NCBI GenBank assembly: GCA_964371555.1
Contig: CAYJMQ010000067.1
Location: 1 to 7,154 of the forward strand
Source: CAYJMQ01 sp964371555
GTDB lineage: Bacteria; Bdellovibrionota; JACOXK01; 2-02-FULL-40-11
Length of the DNA stretch: 7,154 bases
Direction: 5' to 3'
This document shows positions 1 through 6,487 of this stretch, one piece after another (the first letter of the stretch is position 1; each line of letters begins with the position of its first letter). Under the pieces are notes generated by a model, which searched no databases, was not told the origin of the DNA, and saw only the letters and a list, made by a program, of their open reading frames with translations. Both the position numbers and the translations under genes were made by a program.

Positions 1-37
1 CGTAGTCAGACGCTCTATCCAACTGAGCTACGGGCGC
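1..37 (-). tRNA. tRNA-Arg (anticodon ACG), 5' half, truncated by the window edge
   Basis: Read on the minus strand, the sequence starts with an acceptor strand GCGCCCG (37 to 31), then TA, a D-arm GCTC...GAGC with the usual AGTTGGATA loop, G26, an anticodon-stem strand TCTGA, and then CTACG at the window edge. C32 and T33 followed by ACG give anticodon ACG, which reads arginine CGN codons. The anticodon 3' side, variable loop, T-arm and acceptor 3' strand lie outside the window, so closure of the stems cannot be checked. The 5' end lies inside a tandem duplication (27-204). Confidence 0.88.
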
Positions 38-204
38 ACCATCTGATATTGCCAAACCCCCAGCCTTTATGATGAGATCCCTCACGATGTTCGGGACTCG
101 CTTCGCTCGGCTACGGGCGCACCATCTGATATTGCCAAACCCCCAGCCTTTGTGATGAGATCCCTCACGATGTTCGGGACTCGCTTCGCTCGGCTACGGG
201 CGCA
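27..204. repeat. 83-bp tandem repeat (about 2.1 copies) carrying the tRNA-Arg 5' end
   Basis: The unit at 28-110 recurs at 111-193 with one difference (A69 versus G152). A third partial copy, only the first 11 bases, closes the array at 194-204. The unit begins with CTACGGGCGC, which on the minus strand is nucleotides 1-10 of the tRNA-Arg. Each junction therefore restores the tRNA acceptor start plus its upstream flank. The rest of the unit carries CTCGCTTCGCTC, a mirror-symmetric string, and a TCCC...GGGA pair. The near identity of the copies indicates a recent duplication. The array fills the stretch between the tRNA and the methyltransferase gene, and I see no ORF or clear promoter in it. 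Confidence 0.93.
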
Positions 205-267
205 ATTTGGCATGCATCATAGCGGTGAGTGAAGCAGTTTTCAAATGAAAAATGGAAGACAACGACT

Positions 268-936
268 GTGACGAAAAAAGAAAAATGGAATAAAATCTAT
301 CATTGCCCGGGATATTTCTATGGGGCAGAACCGATTCACCTTTTAAAAGAAAAATGGAAGCGGCTGCGATTCGGCAAGGTTCTCGATCTTGCAATGGGTG
401 AAGGGAGAAATGCTGTTTTTTTGGCTTCGCTCGGATTTGAAGTAAGCGGATTTGATATTTCAGATGTCGCGGTCGATAAAGCCAAAAAACTGGCGTATGA
501 AAAAGGGGTAACTATCGAAACGAAGGTTACAGACCTCGATTTGTATCTCTTCCCGATGTTTGGTTTTGATACAATTATTCTTTCTTATTTTAAGCCCCTT
601 ACCCGGTATTACTCTGAAATCTATCGTGCTTTGGTCCAGGGGGGGACCGTCCTCATTGAGGGATATACCGCCGATCAGTTGATGAATGCCCCGCTCGCTG
701 AATATGACAACCACGATTATTTTTATCCCAATGAGCTTCTAAAACAGCTCCAGGGATTTCAAATCCTCTTTTATAATGAGGAGACGCTTGACAATCGCTC
801 CATTGTCCAATGCATTGCCAAAAAACCATCAGACCGGGATGCCATAAAGTACGGTTTTGCGAAAGATGAAGGAGGGGGGACAGCTAAATTTAAATCGGCT
901 GAGGATCTTTTTAAAAAGAAAGGCAAGCTCAATTAA
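268..936 (+). CDS. TehB-like class I SAM-dependent methyltransferase
   Basis: Cytosolic methyltransferase of the Rossmann type, 222 aa from the chosen start. Motif I is VLDLAMGEGRNAVFLA (residues 38-53), which binds S-adenosylmethionine. The acidic residue after strand beta-2 is in GFDIS (D63). GFDTIILSY (99-107) is the motif IV region, and a C-terminal SIVQCIAKKP strand follows the usual fold. The opening EKWNKIY...YFYGAEP resembles TehB and tellurite-resistance-type methyltransferases. The substrate cannot be inferred; many relatives have no proven role in tellurite resistance. I chose GTG 268 because GGAAG lies 9 nt upstream and it puts the family's N-terminal motif at the start. GTG 229 is in frame but has only a poorly placed GGTGA abutting it. 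The last 30 or so residues are Lys/Gly-rich and look disordered. It lies upstream of the export operon, separated by a hairpin, so co-function is not implied. Confidence 0.85.
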   Translation: MTKKEKWNKIYHCPGYFYGAEPIHLLKEKWKRLRFGKVLDLAMGEGRNAVFLASLGFEVSGFDISDVAVDKAKKLAYEKGVTIETKVTDLDLYLFPMFGFDTIILSYFKPLTRYYSEIYRALVQGGTVLIEGYTADQLMNAPLAEYDNHDYFYPNELLKQLQGFQILFYNEETLDNRSIVQCIAKKPSDRDAIKYGFAKDEGGGTAKFKSAEDLFKKKGKLN

Positions 937-944
937 CGCTTGCC
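922..944 (-). terminator. 7-bp hairpin over the methyltransferase stop codon, terminator-like on the minus strand
   Basis: GGCAAGC (922-928) and GCTTGCC (938-944) pair perfectly around a 9-nt loop that contains the TAA stop (934-936). Read on the minus strand the stem is followed by TTTCTTTTT (921-913), the form of a rho-independent terminator. Read on the plus strand it is followed by A-rich rather than T-rich sequence, so it should stop plus-strand transcription poorly. It may block antisense transcription or stabilise the 3' end of the methyltransferase mRNA. The stem is short, so the call is tentative. Confidence 0.4.
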
Positions 945-969
945 AATGAATAAAAAAATAAGCTATGTT
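940..969 (+). promoter_or_regulatory. possible sigma-70-like promoter for the export operon
   Basis: TTGCCA (940-945, five of six matches to TTGACA) lies 18 nt before TATGTT (964-969, four of six matches to TATAAT). It sits just downstream of the methyltransferase and just upstream of the ribosome binding site at 977-983. Transcription would start about 10 nt before the gene, leaving a very short leader. The match is weak and the region is AT-rich, so it could be chance. The -35 overlaps the hairpin at 922-944. Confidence 0.25.
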
Positions 970-976
970 TTTAATA

Positions 977-983
977 TAAGGAG
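977..983 (+). promoter_or_regulatory. strong ribosome binding site TAAGGAG that decides the start at GTG 988
   Basis: TAAGGAG is a near-perfect Shine-Dalgarno sequence ending 4 nt before the in-frame GTG at 988. Earlier in-frame starts (TTG 940, ATG 946) have no comparable site and fall in or beside the hairpin at 922-944. Starting at 988 also gives a compact signal peptide, so this site is the main reason for the start chosen. Confidence 0.6.
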
Positions 984-987
984 TAGG

Positions 988-1521
988 GTGTTTAGTAACA
1001 GCAAAAAAGGGACTGGTGTGGTATTTTTTTACTTAGGGGTTCTCTTTGTGGGAACTTCTTGTTCGACATTGACGACTGTTCAGGAGCCATATCTTGCTGC
1101 TATTGATAAGGCGGTGATTACGGAGAAAGATTTTCTTTCGTCTTTATCCGCGGATGAAAGAGAAAAATATAGCGCGTTTAAAAGGGAACATCTGAACCGG
1201 ATGATCATGCGGAAACTTCTGGAACAGGAAGCGCAAAGGCGGCAGCAGACGTTTGAGCAGATGCTAAACGATGAGGTTTTTTCAAAAGCGACGGTGAGTC
1301 ATGAGGAAATACATGCTTATTATGAGAAACATAAGAAGGATTACCGAGGCAAGAAGCACCCGCAGTGGGAAAGAGAAATAGAGATTCTATTGCAAAATCA
1401 AAAAAGCTCTTTGCACCTGAGAGCCCTTGTCGAGAGATTAAGAACGAATTCAAATGTTCATTATTATTTGCCTGAACTGGCATTCAATAGAGAAAAAGGG
1501 GAGGGGAAGTTAACTCAATAA
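988..1521 (+). CDS. SurA/EpsD-like N-terminal-domain lipoprotein lacking a parvulin domain
   Basis: A 177-aa exported protein. Residues 1-24 are a signal sequence (K6, K7, then a hydrophobic run) ending in VGTSC, with C25 the likely lipidated residue. The lipobox is imperfect, with Gly at -3. YLAAIDKAVITEKDFL and the following Arg/Lys/Glu-rich helices (HLNRMIMRKLLEQEA) match the layout of the SurA N-terminal chaperone domain, as in EpsD-type peptidyl-prolyl isomerases found in exopolysaccharide operons. EIHAYYEKHKKDY is the usual helix ahead of the parvulin domain. No parvulin domain follows: a further helix and NVHYYLPE end the protein. It therefore probably acts as a periplasmic chaperone or scaffold and not as an isomerase. 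It is the first gene of the export operon, 40 bp before the PCP gene. The family call rests on pattern, not on a search. Confidence 0.6.
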   Translation: MFSNSKKGTGVVFFYLGVLFVGTSCSTLTTVQEPYLAAIDKAVITEKDFLSSLSADEREKYSAFKREHLNRMIMRKLLEQEAQRRQQTFEQMLNDEVFSKATVSHEEIHAYYEKHKKDYRGKKHPQWEREIEILLQNQKSSLHLRALVERLRTNSNVHYYLPELAFNREKGEGKLTQ

Positions 1522-1561
1522 TGTTGTAAGCCATGCAGGCTGTGATGCCGCTGGAGGGCAC

Positions 1562-3388
1562 ATGTCAGCACAAAAAAGAATGTGGGTCGTTTGTGGGTTT
1601 TTTGTGGTGAGTCTGATGTACCTGTTTTACCAAAAATCGCAGATTATTGTGAAAGCTACTCTGTATCATCCAGAATTATCGGCAGAGTTGTCACCAAAAT
1701 CGCTTAGTGATTCTGAAAAAAATCTTTTCTGGGATTATATCAAAGATCATAAGTCCTCTGACCCGGTTCTTTCTCAACAAAATCTTTCCAAACTTCGTCA
1801 AAAAATACTTCTTACCCGGAATAAGCAGAATATCGTTTTTCAGCTTTCCTCCCGAAATGAACAAGAATCGAAAACTCTGCTCGGCCGCCTTGCGGAACTA
1901 TGGAAAAATTATCTGGGCGCAAAAAAAGATTTAAAGAATTCAGAATATGCCGGAAAAATAGAGGGTTTCAGAAAGTCTCTTGATTTGTCTATTGAAAAAT
2001 TAACCAAATTTCAGAAAACAAACGGTGTTTTGGGATCATCCTCTTTTGAAGAGAGAGAAAAAAATCTGAGAATGGCGTTGCTTGAATCTGAATCGAGGCT
2101 TAGACAGCTGGAAAGCGATTTTGAAATGCTTCAGATCCTTGACAGGAATAAAAACTTCTCTCTGCGGCATATGAATATCGATTTGCCGGCAGCTCAAAAA
2201 TATAAAGAGCTGGAACGCACCCATCACTCGTATACAACACGGTACAGATTAAAACATCCAAAAATGAAACAAATTGAGGCGGAAATGCAGCTTCTCAAGG
2301 AAAATCTTTTTAAGGAACTGCATCAGGAGAGGGGTATTTTGTTAAGTCAGACGACGTCTCTTAAATTTTCTCTGGAAGATTTAAAGAGCGATTTTTTACG
2401 AAATTCCTCGATTCGCCAGAGGTTGGGCGTGTTGGAACAAGACGTCAGTTTGAAGCGCACCGAGTATCAGGAAGCCGAAAATCAGCATAAAAGATGGCTC
2501 GCGGGAGAGATGTCTCAGGATATGACCTATACCATCAGCATGGAAAGGGCTTTCAGGCAGACACTGACCCATTTGGCGGGGGGATGGCTTCTCTTGCTCA
2601 TAGGTCTCGGTTTTGTGAGCCTTTTAGACCGTCGCATTTATCACCCCAGACATATTTTGGCTGTGCATAAAGATTCCGGGCTTTTGGCTGTAACTCCAAA
2701 AGTTAAAACCGGCGATCATAAAATTCCGCTTTTTTTGCATTACCAGCCGTCATCTTCATACGCCCATAGCATTTCAGTGGTTAAAAATCGCTTTCTATCG
2801 ATGAAAAGCTGGAACCATAAGGTGATTCTCATCTCGACTGTGGGGAAGGGGCTAAGTCCTGTAAGCTTTGTTACGAACCTCTCCATTGCATTGGCACAGG
2901 GTCAAAAAAAGATTTTGCTTATCGATTGTCAGCTCAATCATCCAAGACAGCACCACTTTTTCAAACTTCAGAATATCGGGATTGCGGATATTCTCAGGGG
3001 GGAAGTCCGGAAAGAAAATATTATTTCACGCGTTGAGATTCCAAACCTTTATGTTCTCCCCGCGGGGGAGGGTCTGAATCTGAGACAGGTTTGCAGCGAT
3101 GAGTTTACCGCCCTTCTCAAGAGTTTTGTTTCCGAATACGATTTTATTTTTTTAGATGCCCCCTCCTTTGCCGCGGGGACAGATTCGATCCTTATCGCGC
3201 AAAAGACCGACGGGGTGATTCTGACTGTTCCAAGCGGCCAGGTGACGCGCGAAACACTATCGTGGGCCAAAGGTGAACTCAAACAGGCGGGGGTGCCATT
3301 GCTAGGTATTATCCTTAAAGAAGTGCCGTCTTTCAAAGTCAAACGATGGAATGAATTTATCGCGTCTAAAATTGAGCGATCTGCATGA
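1562..3388 (+). CDS. Wzc-like polysaccharide co-polymerase (PCP-2) with degenerate BY-kinase domain
   Basis: Inner-membrane protein of 608 aa that would control chain length and export of a polysaccharide. TM1 is about residues 7-23. A periplasmic Wzz-type segment follows, then long coiled-coil helices (about 130-310), TM2 at about 339-355, and a cytoplasmic domain shaped like a bacterial tyrosine kinase (about 396-600). That domain keeps the fold landmarks: ILLID (D455) for Walker A', HPRQHHFF after it, and YDFIFLD (D532) for Walker B. The Walker A loop, however, reads GLSPVS (430-435) where GEGKST is expected, so Pro433 replaces the catalytic lysine. The second Walker A' aspartate is Gln457. 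The E-x2-R-x2-R oligomerisation motif is not recognisable near 400-410. No tyrosine occurs after Y526, so the usual tyrosine tail is gone. The short N-terminus and the lack of a proline motif before TM2 are also atypical. GGAGGG at 1553-1558 serves ATG 1562. It overlaps the next gene by 4 bp. Confidence 0.85.
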   Translation: MSAQKRMWVVCGFFVVSLMYLFYQKSQIIVKATLYHPELSAELSPKSLSDSEKNLFWDYIKDHKSSDPVLSQQNLSKLRQKILLTRNKQNIVFQLSSRNEQESKTLLGRLAELWKNYLGAKKDLKNSEYAGKIEGFRKSLDLSIEKLTKFQKTNGVLGSSSFEEREKNLRMALLESESRLRQLESDFEMLQILDRNKNFSLRHMNIDLPAAQKYKELERTHHSYTTRYRLKHPKMKQIEAEMQLLKENLFKELHQERGILLSQTTSLKFSLEDLKSDFLRNSSIRQRLGVLEQDVSLKRTEYQEAENQHKRWLAGEMSQDMTYTISMERAFRQTLTHLAGGWLLLLIGLGFVSLLDRRIYHPRHILAVHKDSGLLAVTPKVKTGDHKIPLFLHYQPSSSYAHSISVVKNRFLSMKSWNHKVILISTVGKGLSPVSFVTNLSIALAQGQKKILLIDCQLNHPRQHHFFKLQNIGIADILRGEVRKENIISRVEIPNLYVLPAGEGLNLRQVCSDEFTALLKSFVSEYDFIFLDAPSFAAGTDSILIAQKTDGVILTVPSGQVTRETLSWAKGELKQAGVPLLGIILKEVPSFKVKRWNEFIASKIERSA

Positions 3389-4608
3389 GTAACTGGTATG
3401 TGAAAAGACAAAATGAACAATATGGGCCTTTTGAGAAGGGGGGTCTTATCGCGCTTTATCACAAAGGGGAGTTTTCAAAGGAGTCGCTTGTATGGGTCTA
3501 TTCAAACGGGGGGTGGGATTGGGTAAAAGCAGAAGATGTGATTGAACTGAGTGACATTTTTACATCAAACAAAGATCTTTCCATCGAAGGGATAGCTGTC
3601 CTTCCGGCAAAATCGTTACTGGACGATAAAATTTGGGCGGTGGCAGGTGGAAAGGGGGGGGTTGGCAAAAGCATCATCTCTGCGTCACTTGCGATAGGGC
3701 TAACCATTTTAGGGAAAAGGGTTATCCTGATCGATTTAGATCTGGGGGGGGCCAATCTCAGCACGATTTTTGGCGTTCCTGAACCTTCAAAAACGCTCTA
3801 TGATTTCTTAACTGGCAATGCCGCCTCGCTTCAAAGTCTGGTCGCAAAGACGAACATCGACAGGCTCTTTTTGATTTCAGGAAGATCCGGCGCGCTCGGG
3901 GGGGCAAACATCCTCCATGTCTACAAGAGAAAACTTATTTCTCACTTGAAGGATCTCGATTGTGATTATGTGATCCTCGATATCGGGGCAGGTTCTTCAT
4001 ACAATCAGCTCGATTTTTTTATTGAGGCGGACCAGGGAATTGTTGTCACCATGCCTGAGCCCCATGCGATTCAGGACGGGTACCATTTTGTAAAAACGGC
4101 GCTGCTTAGAAAAATTTCTCATCAATTCAAAGATGAACCGGCTGTCAGCGCTTATTTTAAAAACAAAAAACATGTTCAAATGGAAAAAATCGATTCTTTG
4201 TATCAGGAAATTCCGGACAAAGATCTTGCCTGTAAAATTCAGGGGATTGTTTCTCAGTTTGGGCCGAGAATTATCTTAAACCAGGTGATGCACCGGGAAG
4301 AGATTAAAGACGGGCATTTTTTAATTAAAACCTTAAAATCAATGCTTCACGTGGATGCCGATTATCTTGGCTATGTCTATTTTGATGCCCATGTCCGTCG
4401 GGCAACGCAAAATTTAAAGCCTTTTTTGATTGAATTTCCGAAATCTGAGGCAGCCACCTGCATTTTTAGCATCATCGTTCATAAACTCCTCAACCAAAGC
4501 GGTTTTCGGGCTAAGTTCGAGGAAATTGGACTGCGAAAAAAGGTCAAAGGTATCGAATATGAAACAACATACAGGGGTTATCGAAGCGGTATTGGGATTT
4601 ATAAATAA
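3385..4608 (+). CDS. GYF_2 domain-MinD/ParA-type P-loop ATPase fusion
   Basis: A cytoplasmic protein of 407 aa. Residues 3-57 form a GYF_2 (DUF4339) domain: WYV, then YGPF (13-16), LVW (35-37) and a closing tryptophan pair (W44, W46). Such domains are protein-interaction modules. Residues 83-370 form a deviant-Walker ATPase of the MinD/FlhG superfamily with Walker A GGKGGVGKS (88-96, signature K90 and catalytic K95), Walker A' VILIDLDLGGANL (D117, D119) and Walker B YVILDIGAGSS (D199). All key residues are present. It lacks an obvious amphipathic membrane-targeting helix. The tail after residue 390 has four tyrosines (Y392, Y396, Y399, Y406). ATG 3385 overlaps the PCP stop as ATGA, so translation is probably coupled; I see no good Shine-Dalgarno. 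The position suggests it serves the PCP, whose own ATPase site is dead. MinD-like roles elsewhere include flagellar placement and polar localisation, which remain alternatives. The gene is rich in G tracts, two of them 8 long. Confidence 0.88.
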   Translation: MSNWYVKRQNEQYGPFEKGGLIALYHKGEFSKESLVWVYSNGGWDWVKAEDVIELSDIFTSNKDLSIEGIAVLPAKSLLDDKIWAVAGGKGGVGKSIISASLAIGLTILGKRVILIDLDLGGANLSTIFGVPEPSKTLYDFLTGNAASLQSLVAKTNIDRLFLISGRSGALGGANILHVYKRKLISHLKDLDCDYVILDIGAGSSYNQLDFFIEADQGIVVTMPEPHAIQDGYHFVKTALLRKISHQFKDEPAVSAYFKNKKHVQMEKIDSLYQEIPDKDLACKIQGIVSQFGPRIILNQVMHREEIKDGHFLIKTLKSMLHVDADYLGYVYFDAHVRRATQNLKPFLIEFPKSEAATCIFSIIVHKLLNQSGFRAKFEEIGLRKKVKGIEYETTYRGYRSGIGIYK

Positions 4609-5245
4609 AAGGGAAGTATTGGCTTTGATTGCGGTGCTTTCTCTGATGGCGGGCTGCAGTTCCTTTCCTAAAATTGGGCCCGTTAAAAAAGAAATGCTTG
4701 AGGAAGCCCCCGCGAAGAGCGAAGCGAATGAAACGAAGAATGTAAAAACGGCTTCCAGTCAAATTGAACCTTTTCGTGTAGGGCCTTATACGCGGCTTTC
4801 GATTTCTGTTTACAATGAACCCGAACTTACGGAGGAGATTACAGTTCTTCCGGAAGGGACGATTGATTATGCGTATATCGGAAAAGTGGATGTGAAAGGA
4901 TTGACACTCCCTGAGGTTGAGAAAAAGCTGACGCAGGCATTGAAAGAGTACCTCGTTTATCCACGCGTCGATGTGAAGCTGAGAGAGCTTGGGATTATTT
5001 ACGTCTTTGGGGAGGTAAAGAATCCGGGCATCCTCACATTGAGAGAACAGCAGACGCCGCTTCAGGTTGTTGCGGACGCGGGGGGATTTAGCAGTCGCGC
5101 GCAAAAGACGTCGATTGAAATTGTCCGGACTGTGGCCGGTGAGAAGAAGAGTTTTTTACTTTCATTTAAAGAAACGAATGGAGGGGGATTGGATCTTTTA
5201 AAAACATTTTATCTTCAACCGGGTGATACCGTTATTATTGAATAG
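4559..5245 (+). CDS. short Wza-like outer-membrane polysaccharide export (OPX) lipoprotein
   Basis: A 228-aa periplasm-facing lipoprotein that would form the periplasmic part of a polysaccharide export channel. The signal peptide ends in lipobox LMAGC (C33), followed by a Lys/Glu-rich linker. FRVGPYTRLSISVYNEPEL to about residue 143 is the Poly_export domain. One SLBB domain follows (about 145-225) with VFGEVKNPGILTL and ADAGGF. The protein stops at LQPGDTVIIE, so it has no C-terminal amphipathic helix, unlike the much longer E. coli Wza. It needs a partner to cross the outer membrane, and the next gene is a beta-barrel. I chose ATG 4559 (AAAGG at 4546-4550), which overlaps the ATPase gene by 50 bp. 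The frame stays open back to an ATG at 4430, but that would bury the signal peptide. TTG 4592 and TTG 4619 (AGGGA at 4610-4614) are alternatives; 4592 still keeps the Lys-Arg n-region. Confidence 0.87.
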   Translation: MKQHTGVIEAVLGFINKREVLALIAVLSLMAGCSSFPKIGPVKKEMLEEAPAKSEANETKNVKTASSQIEPFRVGPYTRLSISVYNEPELTEEITVLPEGTIDYAYIGKVDVKGLTLPEVEKKLTQALKEYLVYPRVDVKLRELGIIYVFGEVKNPGILTLREQQTPLQVVADAGGFSSRAQKTSIEIVRTVAGEKKSFLLSFKETNGGGLDLLKTFYLQPGDTVIIE

Positions 5246-6487
5246 ATGACCAAAAAGATTCTCCTTTTGTGTTGGATTATTGTCTGCCCCGAAATTTCCT
5301 TCTCCCAGCCTATTTATTTTCCTGAAACAAAAAAAGAGGAGGGATTGTTACAGCTTAAATTCGAGTCGCTTACGCTCGGGGCGGAGTTTGAGAGCGAATT
5401 TTTGGCACATGAGGGGGATGATGCCTTTTCGTTCGTGAATGGGAATCAGGGGATCCTTCATACGAACCGGCAAAAGGATCGTTTTAGCATTAATAAGTTA
5501 ACCCTGATTCCACAATTTAATTTCAAAGATAAAATTCATTTTTATTCAGAGCTTGAAGCATTTGTGAACCGAAGTGAACTCGATGACGCTTTTTTCCGGG
5601 AGGCGCATGTTACGTTTTTCCCGCATCCTCGGCTATTTATCAAAGCGGGCCTGGATGACCGATTTATCAGTCCTGAATTTAGCGCTGAGAATGACGCCGC
5701 AGGTGATGATAAAAGACTGACAGAGGTTTTTCCTGTCAACGGGACAGCCTTCTGGAAAGATGAGGATGTCGGTATCACAGTCGGCGGGAATCATCCTTAT
5801 AAGGAAAAAACAACATTCTATTGGCGGGGTTCTTACACAAATGGTCTCAGTCTTCGCCACGATGAAATCACAAGAAACCAGATTTATCCGATCCTTCACG
5901 ACGATCGCGATGCGTCAAACATCAATATCGATCTTAATGGAAAAAGGGACTATGGAATAGGGATTGGAATCAGGCATCTTTTAAAAGAAGATTCCCGGTT
6001 CAATATCTTTGGATTTTATTATAATAATCATCTCGCGCTGACCGACAGGGACTTCCTGCGGGATGTCATCAGGGGTTATAACAGCGCCAAGAAAGCGCAT
6101 TATCTCACCGGCTGTAACCTCAGTTTCAAATTTCCTTATGTTGATCTTTTTTCTCAATTTATCAGGGCAAGAAACGGCACGATATTGCGCAATGGATTTT
6201 ATGCTGAGCCCTCCTTTTATTTGACAACGGCTCAACGGGAATTTTTAAACGGCGTACGGCTGCTTTATCGCATAAATTACCTGAATGTTGATGCGGAAGA
6301 ATTTGGAAATATTTCAGGCAATCCGTTTCTTTGGAACCGGCTGACCCACAGCTTTGGCTTTAATATTCAGATTCATAAATATGTGCTGCTGAGAAACGAG
6401 TTTCACTGGAACGGGGAAGATACGGGGGGAACTCCGGCAGAAGTGAATAATAATGAGTTTTTATCCCAGATTGAAGTGAAATTTTAA
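5246..6487 (+). CDS. outer-membrane beta-barrel, probable pore partner of the OPX protein
   Basis: A 413-aa exported protein. Residues 1-20 are a signal peptide (KK, then a hydrophobic stretch, probable cleavage after ISFS). The mature part is rich in alternating polar/aromatic segments such as KIHFYSELEAFV, TTFYWRGSY and RFNIFGFYYNNHLAL. It ends in LSQIEVKF, with the terminal Phe typical of barrels inserted by BamA. HFYSELEAFVNRSELDDAFFREAHVTFF resembles phosphate-selective porin O/P-type proteins. ATG 5246 directly follows the OPX stop with no visible Shine-Dalgarno, so its translation is likely coupled to the OPX gene. Its size and its position beside a truncated OPX fit the Wzp barrels of Myxococcus xanthus, which supply the outer-membrane pore for export. 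Assignment as the export pore comes from context. A general porin is the alternative. Strand count needs structure prediction. Confidence 0.75.
   Translation: MTKKILLLCWIIVCPEISFSQPIYFPETKKEEGLLQLKFESLTLGAEFESEFLAHEGDDAFSFVNGNQGILHTNRQKDRFSINKLTLIPQFNFKDKIHFYSELEAFVNRSELDDAFFREAHVTFFPHPRLFIKAGLDDRFISPEFSAENDAAGDDKRLTEVFPVNGTAFWKDEDVGITVGGNHPYKEKTTFYWRGSYTNGLSLRHDEITRNQIYPILHDDRDASNINIDLNGKRDYGIGIGIRHLLKEDSRFNIFGFYYNNHLALTDRDFLRDVIRGYNSAKKAHYLTGCNLSFKFPYVDLFSQFIRARNGTILRNGFYAEPSFYLTTAQREFLNGVRLLYRINYLNVDAEEFGNISGNPFLWNRLTHSFGFNIQIHKYVLLRNEFHWNGEDTGGTPAEVNNNEFLSQIEVKF

Noticed and set aside
27..204. CRISPR-like array
   Set aside because: The units are head-to-tail 83-bp copies with no unique spacers, and they contain the tRNA 5' end. 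It is a tandem duplication.
1..204. Integrative-element attachment site at the tRNA
   Set aside because: The duplicated part is the tRNA 5' end and not the 3' end, and no integrase gene is visible in the window.
940..987. Earlier starts (TTG 940, ATG 946) for the SurA-like gene
   Set aside because: They lack a Shine-Dalgarno site and fall in or beside the hairpin. They would also give a long n-region, whereas GTG 988 has TAAGGAG upstream.
3049..3462. 137-codon open frame on the minus strand across the PCP/ATPase junction
   Set aside because: It is a shadow of two well-supported plus-strand genes, with no domain signal of its own.
4430..4558. Extended N-terminus for the OPX protein from ATG 4430
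   Set aside because: It would place 43 extra residues before the signal peptide, deep inside the ATPase gene, and bury the lipobox at an implausible position.
4544..5104. 186-codon open frame on the minus strand
   Set aside because: It lies antisense to the OPX gene, whose frame has clear Poly_export and SLBB motifs. The antisense product shows no recognisable motif or signal.
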